Shown here piece after piece: positions 9,076 through 17,835 of a stretch of DNA of 64,000 nt. The notes below the pieces were generated by a model. It did no database searches. It was not told where the DNA came from and saw only the letters and a list, made by a program, of their open reading frames with translations. Source of the DNA: Taklimakanibacter albus (GTDB lineage: Bacteria > Pseudomonadota > Alphaproteobacteria > Rhizobiales > Aestuariivirgaceae); assembly GCF_016595235.1 (NCBI RefSeq), contig NZ_JAENHL010000007.1:2054043-2118042 (forward strand), read 5' to 3'. How positions within the stretch are numbered: the stretch's first letter is position 1; each line of letters opens with the position of its first letter. A program made the translations under genes and the position numbers.

Positions 9076-9162
9076 CTCGCCACGACGTTACGTTTCCAGG
9101 CCTTTACGCCTAAGGGACCGATCCCCTGCCTCGACGGCGAAGGCCGTGCGTTGCCGGTCTGA
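9076..9162 (+). pseudogene. Remnant duplicate of the aldose epimerase 3' end
   Basis: Read from 9076 this encodes LATTLRFQAFTPKGP, then LDGEGRALPV and TGA. It is the C-terminus of the epimerase at 1814-2812 with a few changes. By hand alignment 83 bases match with about 12 differences (2715-2797 against 9076-9158). There is no start or upstream part of the gene. The block 2813-9075 therefore looks inserted at, or swapped into, the end of the epimerase gene, leaving the old tail behind. Confidence 0.8.
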
Positions 9163-9171
9163 AACCATTAT

Positions 9172-9305
9172 CCCCCTCTCCCGTCCGCAGGATGGGAGAG
9201 GACGCCCGATAGGGCGGGTGAGGGCTCTGGCCTTGTTTGCTTTAGAGAAGAGCCTCATCCGGCCTTCGGCCACCTTCTCCCATTGCTTCGCAACGGGAGA
9301 AGGGA
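9172..9305. repeat. Two adjacent palindromic repeat elements (rhizobial REP-like)
   Basis: This holds most of the 270-base gap between the epimerase remnant and the lipid kinase gene. The first element (9172-9234) has arms CCTCTCCC and GGGAGAGG, then GCCC/GGGC and GGGTGAGGG. The second (9252-9305) reads CCTCATCCGGCCTTCGGCCA, then CCTTCTCCC, a short spacer and GGGAGAAGG. Both types recur elsewhere in the window (1-35, 21727-21776, 21849-21897). They may act as transcription barriers or processing sites. The remaining bases to 9432 show no gene. Confidence 0.7.
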
Positions 9306-9432
9306 AAGCGTTGGAATGAGCTGGCCCCACGACTTGCGACAGTGGGCGCATCTCAGAGCGGCGATCCCGCCACATATCCGCCTTGCCCCGACCATAGAGC
9401 ATCCGGCCCATCCACTCTGATCCGGAGACGCC

Positions 9433-10308
9433 GTGCCGAAGTCCCGTGCCTTGATTTTCGCGAACCGGCGGGCACGCCGCGGCGGCCAGTCCTTGCGGGC
9501 GGCGATCGAGCGCCTCAACGGCGCCGGCATCGAGACGATCGAGCGCGATGTCAGCCGCTCGCTGAGTGATGACATCCGCGCCGAGGCGAAGGATGTCGAC
9601 ATGGTGATCCTCGGCGGTGGCGACGGCACGCTCAACGGCGCCGCGGCCGCCCTTCAGGAGACGCAACTGCCTTTCGGTGTGCTGCCGCTCGGCACCGCCA
9701 ATGATTTCGCCCGCACCATCGGCGTGCCGCGCGACCTGGCGCGCGCCGCGCAGATCATCATCGACGGTCATCGCCGTCCCGTCGATCTGGGCGAGGTGAA
9801 CGGCCATTTCTTCTTCAATGTGGCGAGCATTGGCTTTTCCGCCGCTCTGGCGCGCCAGCTGACCGCGGAGGCGAAGCGGCGCTGGGGCACGCTCGGTTAT
9901 GCGCTCGCCGCCTTCAATCTCCTGCGCCAGAGCCGGCCCTTCACCGTCGAGATCGACCATGACGGGACGATCGAGCGGGTGAAGACGGTGCAGATCAGCG
10001 TCGGCAATGGCCGCTTCTATGGCGGCGGGATGACGGTCGAGAAGGACGCAGCACCCGATGACGGTCGCCTCGACGTCTACAGCCTGGAGATCGACCACTG
10101 GTGGGAATTGCTGGCTTTGGCGCCGTCACTGCGCCGCGGCACGCACGGAAATTGGCGCAAGGTGCGGGCCTTTTCGGCAACCGATCTGGTGATCCGGACC
10201 AAAAGGCCGCATGACATCAATGCCGATGGCGAGATCGTCAGCGAGACGCCGGCGACCTTCCGCATCCGGGCCAAGGCGGTGACGGTATTCGCCCCGCCCA
10301 AGACGTAA
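9433..10308 (+). CDS. Diacylglycerol kinase family lipid kinase (YegS/DgkB-like)
   Basis: A 291-residue cytoplasmic or membrane-associated kinase. The nucleotide-binding GGGDGT motif lies at about residues 61-66 and LPLGTANDFART at about 87-98, both diagnostic of the DAGK catalytic fold. The start is a GTG preceded by GGAG. Related enzymes phosphorylate diacylglycerol, sphingoid bases or phosphatidylglycerol; the lipid used here cannot be told. It stands alone, separated from the transglycosylase gene by 120 bases. Confidence 0.88.
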   Translation: MPKSRALIFANRRARRGGQSLRAAIERLNGAGIETIERDVSRSLSDDIRAEAKDVDMVILGGGDGTLNGAAAALQETQLPFGVLPLGTANDFARTIGVPRDLARAAQIIIDGHRRPVDLGEVNGHFFFNVASIGFSAALARQLTAEAKRRWGTLGYALAAFNLLRQSRPFTVEIDHDGTIERVKTVQISVGNGRFYGGGMTVEKDAAPDDGRLDVYSLEIDHWWELLALAPSLRRGTHGNWRKVRAFSATDLVIRTKRPHDINADGEIVSETPATFRIRAKAVTVFAPPKT

Positions 10309-10428
10309 ACGGCAAATTTCCGAACCCCATCATCGACTTAAGCGGAGATCGGCTGACAAGATCGTGATCAGCAAAACGTTGCGATTGGTATCCTTATTTT
10401 AATCATATTCGCCGTTAATGGAGGGAGA

Positions 10429-11643
10429 ATGGCGAAGAGGAACTGGCCTAGATTCAGGTCGTGGAAGACCGGCGCGCTGTGTGTCGCGACGGTGCTGACT
10501 CTCGTCTCCAGCCTCACATTATATATATACGGCCCCGGCAATATTGGCCGGTTCGTCGCCTCGCTGTGGACCAGCTCCTATAAGAGCGTCCTCGATCTGG
10601 CGCGCAGCCAGCCGGAAGTCCTGTCCAGCGTCGAAGATTACATCAAGCTCCGGGTCTCGGCGCGGCGCATCGCGACCGGCCAGGAGAAGGCGGCCGAGTG
10701 GAAGGACACGATCTCCGCCATCGAAAAGAAATACGGCGTCCCCGCCGAGACGCTGGTTTCCATCTGGGGCATCGAATCCAATTTCGGCAAGAACATGGGC
10801 GACCATAGTGTGCTGGGCTCGCTCGCCGCACTTGCCGATGGCGGCCATCGCTCCGACTATTTCCGCGCTGAGCTGTGGGCCGCCGAGGAAATGATCCGCG
10901 ACGGGCATGCCAAGAAATCGCAGATGACCGGATCCTGGGCCGGCGCCATAGGCCAGACCCAGTTCATGCCGTCGAACTTTCTCACCTACGCCGTCGACCA
11001 GGATGGCGACGGGCGCAAGGACCTGTGGAATTCCGTGCCGGATTCGCTCGCCTCAACCGCCAACTTCCTGAAGGAGAAGGGTTGGCGGCGCGGTGGTGAC
11101 TGGGGTTATGAGGTGAAGCTTCCGGCCGGCTTCGATTTCGGCAAGGTGTGGAAGAAGAATGCCAGCATGACCCTGCGCGACTGGGGAAAGCTCGGCGTCA
11201 CCCGCGTGACCGGCAAGCCCTTGCCGCAGACGACCGAGGCGGCGCGCTTTTATCAGCCGGCCGGCGGCAATGGCCCGGTCTTCCTGGTGCTCAAGAATTT
11301 CGAGGTCATCAAGCGCTACAACAACGCCGATTCCTATGCGCTCGCCGTGGCGCATCTGGCCGACCGCATCGAGGGTGGCACCGAGTTCGTGCAGGCCTGG
11401 CCCGCCGACATGATGCCGCTGACGCGCGAGGAGCGCCGCGAGCTCGAGGACCTGATGGCCGACAAGGGATATGACGCGAGCAAGGCCGACGGCATCCTCA
11501 GTCCCGCGGGGCGTCTCGCCATCATCAAATTCCAGAAACGCGAAGGCCTGCTCGCCGACGGCCATCCCTCGCGCGCGCTGCTGCAACGCCTGCGCAGTGC
11601 CAGCCAGATCTCGTCGAGCAAGACGAGCAAGGCCGGGTCGTAG
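10429..11643 (+). CDS. Lytic murein transglycosylase, MltB family, with peptidoglycan-binding domain
   Basis: A 404-residue envelope enzyme that cleaves the glycan backbone of peptidoglycan. A basic N-terminus is followed by a hydrophobic signal or anchor at about 14-36 with no lipobox, so it is not a typical lipoprotein. The SLT_2 catalytic domain has E116 in SIWGIESNFG, and MTGSWAGAIGQTQFMPSNF at about 162 is the family signature. A PG_binding_1 domain occupies about 337-390 (GYDASKADGILSPAG). The start has a strong ribosome site, GGAGGGAGA. It resembles soluble MltB-type proteins common in rhizobia. Confidence 0.92.
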   Translation: MAKRNWPRFRSWKTGALCVATVLTLVSSLTLYIYGPGNIGRFVASLWTSSYKSVLDLARSQPEVLSSVEDYIKLRVSARRIATGQEKAAEWKDTISAIEKKYGVPAETLVSIWGIESNFGKNMGDHSVLGSLAALADGGHRSDYFRAELWAAEEMIRDGHAKKSQMTGSWAGAIGQTQFMPSNFLTYAVDQDGDGRKDLWNSVPDSLASTANFLKEKGWRRGGDWGYEVKLPAGFDFGKVWKKNASMTLRDWGKLGVTRVTGKPLPQTTEAARFYQPAGGNGPVFLVLKNFEVIKRYNNADSYALAVAHLADRIEGGTEFVQAWPADMMPLTREERRELEDLMADKGYDASKADGILSPAGRLAIIKFQKREGLLADGHPSRALLQRLRSASQISSSKTSKAGS

Positions 11644-11650
11644 CTTTTTC

Positions 11651-11764
11651 CCTCACCCAGAGGTGCGAGCGAAGCGAGCCTCGAAGGGTGTCTCGCAACA
11701 GTCTCGCTCTATCCTGATGGACGCTTCGAGGGCCGCTTCGCGGCCACCTCAGCGTGAGGAGGCT
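11651..11764. repeat. Inverted repeat element between convergent genes
   Basis: The gap between the convergent transglycosylase and ATPase genes begins CCTCACCCAGAGGTGCGAG and ends with CACCTCAGCGTGAGG. The inner parts (CGAAGCGAGCCTCGAAGGG and CGCTTCGAGGGCCGCTTCG) are also roughly inverted. This is a different family from the CTCTCCC elements. It can fold into a long interrupted stem and may serve as a bidirectional terminator. Confidence 0.6.
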
Positions 11765-11767
11765 TTT

Positions 11768-12856
<1,089 letters not shown>

Positions 12857-12924
12857 AGGGGGTGATCCAGGCTCGGGCGCTTGTCCAGAATTGCGGAACA
12901 GAGTACAGTATTCTAAACTACCCT

Positions 12925-13746
12925 ATGCGCATCACCGCGGAGACTCAAGCCTTGAAAACCCCTCGCGAGACGGAGAACGGCGCCGGCTCGGACGACAATG
13001 CCGGCTCGCGCAGCGTGCGCCGCGCGCTCGACATCCTCGAGCTCGTGCTGAAGCACAACCAGCCGGTGACAGTGGCGCAGATCATCGCCGAATTGGGCAT
13101 CCCCAAATCGACCGCCTATGAGCTGGTCCGCACCTTGTCGGACGGCGACTATCTGGAGGCGGCCGGCAAAGGCGCCGGGCTGTTCCTCGGCCGCCGCCTC
13201 TATGAGCTCGGCATGGCCTATAAGAGCCATGTCGACCTTCTGCGCGACGGCAGCCGCATCGCCGCCGAATTGCGCGACGAGACCGGCGAGACGGTGCAGC
13301 TCTCGGTGTTCGAGAACGACATGATGATGGTGCTGTTCAAGGAAGAAGGCATCCGTCCGCTGCGCATCATCAGCCATGTCGGCTCGCGCGTGCCGGTCAA
13401 CTGGGCGGCGGCCGGCCGCCTGCTCGTTTCCGACATGGATGATGCGGCGCTGACCAAGCTCTTGACCGCGACGATGCGCCCGTCGCCGACCGGGCGCGCC
13501 CCGGTCGAGGTCGACAAGCTCATCGCCCAGATCCGCAAATTCCGCCGCCAGGGTTATGCGACCGAGATCAACGAGACGAATGAGCATGCGGGCTGCGTCG
13601 CCGCCCCGGTGATCGATGCCACCGGGCGCTGCATCGCCGCCTTGAGCATCGCCGCGCCCGAACAGCGTCTCGCCAAGCCCAATCGCGACCAGCTGATCGC
13701 CGCCGTCATCGCCGCGGCGCAGAAGCTTTCGCGCCGGCTTGGTTAG
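12925..13746 (+). CDS. IclR family transcriptional regulator
   Basis: A 273-residue regulator with an N-terminal winged helix (SVRRALDILELVLKHN then IPKSTAYELVRTLS, about residues 26-70) and a C-terminal effector domain (about 95-265) that ends with the family block CVAAPVIDATG and ALSIAAP. I choose the ATG at 12925; an upstream in-frame start at 12862 would reach into the divergent promoter. It probably controls the adjacent sugar ATPase gene and the nearby sugar operon. Effector unknown. Confidence 0.9.
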   Translation: MRITAETQALKTPRETENGAGSDDNAGSRSVRRALDILELVLKHNQPVTVAQIIAELGIPKSTAYELVRTLSDGDYLEAAGKGAGLFLGRRLYELGMAYKSHVDLLRDGSRIAAELRDETGETVQLSVFENDMMMVLFKEEGIRPLRIISHVGSRVPVNWAAAGRLLVSDMDDAALTKLLTATMRPSPTGRAPVEVDKLIAQIRKFRRQGYATEINETNEHAGCVAAPVIDATGRCIAALSIAAPEQRLAKPNRDQLIAAVIAAAQKLSRRLG

Positions 13747-13759
13747 GTGGCGCGCGCCG

Positions 13760-14593
13760 TCACTTCCTGGCCAGCAGATGCTGGATGAAGAGATTGAACA
13801 GTTCGGTCTGGCTGGAGATCGCGAGCTTCGCATAGATGTTGCGGCGGTGGATCTTGACGGTGCCTTCGGCGATATCGAGCAGCTTGCCGATCGAGATGCT
13901 GGAATGGCCGCGCAGAATGAGGCTGACGATGGTCTGCTCGCGCGCCGTGAGCTTGGTCGGCGCGAAGCTGCCGAAAGCATGCTCGATATCGTCATGGCCA
14001 TCGCGCGGCAGAAAGGCGGCCTGGCCTTGCGGCGGCGACAGCTTCCGCCAATGTTGCGCCAGCAAGGCCAGAACCATGGTTGCGGTCTGGTGGAGGCGCG
14101 TGAATTCGGCATCTGAGAATTCGGGACTGCCATTCTGGCGGAGCAGCGAATAAGCCAGATAGAAGGTGCCCTCGAGCGGTACTAGAAAGACGATCTCCTC
14201 GGCGAGGCTGCCGGTTTCCATCGAGATGCAAGGATGCACATCGGGTGAATTGTAATATTCACCCTCGAAGAAGGCGTCGGGCGCCAGCGTCTTGAGCCGA
14301 TAGAGGCCGGCCGGCGTCAGATGGGCGCAGGCCGTATAGACCGCATCGAGCAGATAGGTGCCGTTGAGATAATTGCTCATGATCTGCGGTGAGGAGACAT
14401 CGCCCAGCCCGTCATGCAGGAAGATCGGCGTCGCCCTTCCGGGATAGGCGAAAGTGCAACTGAGATCGAAAGGCGCGACGGCTCTGAGCGCCTCGTCCAG
14501 CGCCTGGGCGAAGCCCGCGGTCCCGATCCGGCCGACAAGCGCCGGCGTCGTCTCCTGCCAGCCGGCGAGGCCTTCTGTGGTGGAGTGGTCCAT
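13760..14593 (-). CDS. LuxR-type DNA-binding regulator with unassigned N-terminal sensor
   Basis: A 277-residue protein whose C-terminal 65 residues are a LuxR helix-turn-helix (LTAREQTIVSLILRGHSS then GTVKIHRRNIYAKL). The first 200 residues do not show the conserved tryptophans and aspartate pattern of an acyl-homoserine-lactone domain that I could identify, so I leave the sensor unassigned. The start is the ATG at 14593; the frame opens further upstream. It diverges from the ethanolamine-type permease gene across 109 bases, so control of that permease is the simplest reading. Confidence 0.85.
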   Translation of the reverse strand: MDHSTTEGLAGWQETTPALVGRIGTAGFAQALDEALRAVAPFDLSCTFAYPGRATPIFLHDGLGDVSSPQIMSNYLNGTYLLDAVYTACAHLTPAGLYRLKTLAPDAFFEGEYYNSPDVHPCISMETGSLAEEIVFLVPLEGTFYLAYSLLRQNGSPEFSDAEFTRLHQTATMVLALLAQHWRKLSPPQGQAAFLPRDGHDDIEHAFGSFAPTKLTAREQTIVSLILRGHSSISIGKLLDIAEGTVKIHRRNIYAKLAISSQTELFNLFIQHLLARK

Positions 14594-14702
14594 TACGCGC
14601 CCCGAATACCCCTTTCGTGATATATACGCCATCGCCCCCCTCAAGAACTATGCCCCCGGATCAGAAAGCGGGACGTCACGTTTCCGCGCAGGGAGGATTT
14701 TC

Positions 14703-16181
14703 ATGGCCGAGGGACAAACGTCAGGCGTCACCTATCAGAAGGTCGGCAAGGAATATTTCGAGCAGCGGCAATTGCAGCGCCATGCCGGGCTGTTCGCTCT
14801 GTGGATGATGGGCGTCGGCGCCGTGGTGGCAGGTGAATATTCGGGCTGGAATATCGGCCTCGCCCAGGGCGGCTTCGGCGGCATGCTGCTCGCCACCTTG
14901 ATCATCGGCTTCATGTATATCTGTCTGTGCTGCTCGATCGGCGAGATGAGCGCGGCGCTCCCTCATACCGGCGGCGCCTATTCCTTCGCCCGCACCGCCA
15001 TGGGGCCGTGGGGCGGCTTCACCACCGGCCTCGCCGAGAATATCGAATTCGTGCTGGCGCCCGCCGCCAACATGTTCTTCATGAGCCTCTATCTGGCGGC
15101 GATCTTCGGCACGCCTCCCTCGGCGCTGCCGCTCTGGTGGATCGGCGGCTATGCCATCATGCTGCTGCTTTCGCTGCGCGGCCTCGAGCTGTCGATGCGT
15201 GTCGTCATCTATGTGACGGTTGCCGCCATCGCGGTGCTGCTGTTCTTCTTCGTGGTGGCGATCCCGCATGTCGATTTCGCCCGTTATGCGCTGAATATCG
15301 GTATCGATGCGTCGGGCGCCGCCGTGAAGCTCGAGGGCGGCAATGGCATGTGGTTCCCCTTCGGCCTGACCGGCGTCATGCTGGCGCTGCCCTTCGGCGT
15401 CTATATGTTCCTTGCCGTCGAGCAGCTGCCGCTGACGGCGGAAGAATCCAAGAATCCGACCCGCGATATGCCGCGCGCTCTCGTGCTCTCGATCCTGACT
15501 TTGATCGCGCTGGCGCTCGGCGTGTTGTTCTTCAGTGCCTCCATTCCGCAAGGCGCCCATGCCATGGGCTCTTCCGGCGAGCCGCTGCTCGACGGATTCC
15601 GCACCATCTTCGGCGACAGCTGGGCCAAGTTGCTCGCTTCCGTCGCGGTGCTGGGCCTCGCCGCCAGCTTCTTTGCCGGCAGCTTCGCCTCCGGCCGCAA
15701 CATCTATTCACTGTCGCGCGCCGGCTATCTGCCGACCCGCCTCTCGGTGACGGCGGAACGCACCAAGACGCCCAATATGGCGCTGGCGACGGGAGCGGCC
15801 ATGGCGCTCTTCATGCTGCTGGTCGTCTGGTATCTGGGCGGCAGCGGCAATATCGCCTTCATGGGCGGCTTCCTGGTCAGCATGATCGTCTTCGCCGGCA
15901 TGGTCTCCTATATCCTGCAGAGCATCGCTTTCCTGCGCCTGCGCAGCCGCTTCGCCGGCATCACGCGGCCCTTCGTCAGCCCGCTCGGCAAGGTCGGCGC
16001 CTATGCGACGATCCTCATCTGCATCGTGACGCTGGCCTATCAGTTCTTCGACCCGCTCTATCGCTGGGCGGCGATCGCGGCGGCCGCCTGGTACCTGATC
16101 GGGCTCGCCTATTTCGCTTTCTACCGCCGCCACCGCCTCGTCCTCTCGCCGGAGGAGCAATTCGCGGTCGAGGCTCGCTGA
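14703..16181 (+). CDS. APC superfamily permease, ethanolamine permease-like
   Basis: A 492-residue secondary transporter with about twelve hydrophobic segments. The N-terminal QRHAGLFALWMMGVGAVVAGEYSGWN and the following glycine-rich helix fit the ethanolamine permease branch (EutP/Eat) of the amino acid-polyamine-cation superfamily. The start at 14703 has the ribosome site GGAGGA; the open frame begins earlier but inside the luxR promoter. No ethanolamine ammonia-lyase genes are present in the window, so a related amine or amino acid is equally possible. An SDR gene follows after 28 bases. Confidence 0.85.
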   Translation: MAEGQTSGVTYQKVGKEYFEQRQLQRHAGLFALWMMGVGAVVAGEYSGWNIGLAQGGFGGMLLATLIIGFMYICLCCSIGEMSAALPHTGGAYSFARTAMGPWGGFTTGLAENIEFVLAPAANMFFMSLYLAAIFGTPPSALPLWWIGGYAIMLLLSLRGLELSMRVVIYVTVAAIAVLLFFFVVAIPHVDFARYALNIGIDASGAAVKLEGGNGMWFPFGLTGVMLALPFGVYMFLAVEQLPLTAEESKNPTRDMPRALVLSILTLIALALGVLFFSASIPQGAHAMGSSGEPLLDGFRTIFGDSWAKLLASVAVLGLAASFFAGSFASGRNIYSLSRAGYLPTRLSVTAERTKTPNMALATGAAMALFMLLVVWYLGGSGNIAFMGGFLVSMIVFAGMVSYILQSIAFLRLRSRFAGITRPFVSPLGKVGAYATILICIVTLAYQFFDPLYRWAAIAAAAWYLIGLAYFAFYRRHRLVLSPEEQFAVEAR

Positions 16182-16209
16182 CATATCTCTTGCAAGGAAC
16201 GGACTGACC

Positions 16210-16977
16210 ATGGCCCGACGGCTCGACGGCAAATTCGCGATCATTTCAGGCGGCGCCACCGGCATGGGCGCCGCCGCCGCCCGGCTCTTCGCCGCCGAGG
16301 GCGCCCGCATCGCCATCATCGACCGCAATGAGGCGGAAGCGATCAACACCGCCGTCGCTATCCGCGAAGCGGGCGGCGAGGCACGGCACTGGCTGGCCGA
16401 TGTGTCGGACGAAGCCCAGGTCGGAGCGGCCGTCACGGCGGCCACGGCGCATTTCGGTCCCGCCGATATCCTCTTCAATCATGCGGGCTCGATCGTCATC
16501 AAACCCTTCCTCGAAACGACGCTTGCCGAGTGGGACGGGCTGCATGCCGTCAATGTCCGCTCGATGTTCCTGATGACCCGCGCCGTATTGCCCGGCATGA
16601 TCGCCAAGGGCGGCGGCTCGATCATCTGCACCTCATCGATCTCGGCGGTGGCGGCGACACCGATGGAAGTCCTCTATGACACGACCAAAGGCGCCTGCCA
16701 CATGTTCGCGCGCGCCATCGCGGTCGAGTTCCGCGACCGTAATATCCGCTGCAATGCGCTCTGCCCAGGCTTCATCCGCACGCCACATGGCCTGCGCGAA
16801 GTGGCCGAGCTCGGCCGTCTCGGCGTCGATGTGTCCGATGCCGCCTTGGCCGCCCAGCAGGGCCGCATCGGCGAGCCCGAGGAAGTCGCCAAGGCGGCGC
16901 TCTTCCTCGCCAGCGACGACTCGAGCTTCATCAACGGCACGCATCTCTTCGTCGATAACGGCTTCACTGCGATGTAG
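16210..16977 (+). CDS. SDR family NAD(P)-dependent oxidoreductase
   Basis: A 255-residue classical short-chain dehydrogenase. It has the cofactor motif GGATGMGAA at about 13-21, the NHAG structural motif, a serine in the TSSISAV strand, catalytic YDTTK (Tyr and Lys) at about 156-160, and a normal C-terminus (DDSSFINGTHLFVDNG). It follows the amine permease in the same direction and may oxidise a product of the imported compound. Its last 14 bases overlap the end of the convergent DUF427 gene. Substrate unknown. Confidence 0.88.
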   Translation: MARRLDGKFAIISGGATGMGAAAARLFAAEGARIAIIDRNEAEAINTAVAIREAGGEARHWLADVSDEAQVGAAVTAATAHFGPADILFNHAGSIVIKPFLETTLAEWDGLHAVNVRSMFLMTRAVLPGMIAKGGGSIICTSSISAVAATPMEVLYDTTKGACHMFARAIAVEFRDRNIRCNALCPGFIRTPHGLREVAELGRLGVDVSDAALAAQQGRIGEPEEVAKAALFLASDDSSFINGTHLFVDNGFTAM

Positions 16978-17833
16978 ACAAAGGATGCGCCGCACCTCGG
17001 TCCGAGCCATGCGAGAAGGAGGTCACGGGCCGCGCCTGCTCGACGCCATCCACCAGAACCCGGTCGACGAACTCATTGGCGAAGGAAACGAGGCCTTTGA
17101 TCTTCGCACTTTCATGCACGGGCTCTGGATAATACCAAGCGAGATCGGGATAGTGCTTTCCCTTCACCGTCGCATGGTAATAGCTGGCGATGCCCTTATA
17201 GGGACAGCGGCTCCTTGTATCGCTGGCTGTGAGGAACTCGCGCCTGACGTCGTCGAGCGGCAGATAGAAGCGCGTCGGCAGGCCGGTCTCGAACAGGAAG
17301 ACGGCAGCCCGTGAATCGGCGATGAGCTCGCCATTGAGAAAGATCTCGACATGCCGGCTCGAGGGCAGCGTGTCGACGCGGCGGAACGGATCGCGCGGAT
17401 GGACGAAGATCTCCTCATCCTCCTCGAACCAACGCGCTTTCTCCCAGTCGAAGCTCGCATGATCGCCGATATCCGGCCCGCTGCGGCCCGGAGCCGCATA
17501 GCGCCACATGAAGTCGGGGATCACCTCGTCACCGAGCTTGAGCGAATAGTAGCGCGCCTCGCCCTTGAAGGGATCGACGGTCAACCGTCCGCTGGCCGAC
17601 ATCAGATCGGTGCGGATGTCGCGCAAGGGGAAATAATAGACGGGAATATGATCCGATTCATGCAGGATCACGCCATTGACCGTGTCGGCGACGACGGTCT
17701 CGCCGACAATGACCCGCAGTCTTTTCGGCACCGGCATGGTGAAGGCGACATAACCCGGCTCGACGTCATATTGCCGGACCTTGTCCAGAGGTGGCAGATG
17801 AGGCCCGCGGCCTCGCAAATGAGCCTGGCGCAT
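16964..17833 (-). CDS. Tandem DUF427 domain protein
   Basis: A 289-residue protein with two copies of the DUF427 fold, at about residues 37-125 and 155-255. Each shows the VxVxGExVADxxxxxxLxE-type strand (VIVGETVVADTVNG; IFLNGELIADSRAA), the YYFPLxDxR / FYLPLDDVR segment and a PFKGEARYY / PYKGIASYY segment. DUF427 proteins are small beta-tent proteins of unsettled function. It starts two bases after the stop of the fused peptide-transport ATPase and is the last gene of that operon, so it may act on an imported compound. Confidence 0.85.
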   Translation of the reverse strand: MRQAHLRGRGPHLPPLDKVRQYDVEPGYVAFTMPVPKRLRVIVGETVVADTVNGVILHESDHIPVYYFPLRDIRTDLMSASGRLTVDPFKGEARYYSLKLGDEVIPDFMWRYAAPGRSGPDIGDHASFDWEKARWFEEDEEIFVHPRDPFRRVDTLPSSRHVEIFLNGELIADSRAAVFLFETGLPTRFYLPLDDVRREFLTASDTRSRCPYKGIASYYHATVKGKHYPDLAWYYPEPVHESAKIKGLVSFANEFVDRVLVDGVEQARPVTSFSHGSDRGAAHPLSTSQ

Positions 17834-17835
17834 GA

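Noticed and set aside
12862-12924. Longer IclR start at 12862
   Set aside because: It would extend into the divergent promoter region to within a few bases of the ATPase start and adds no family sequence.
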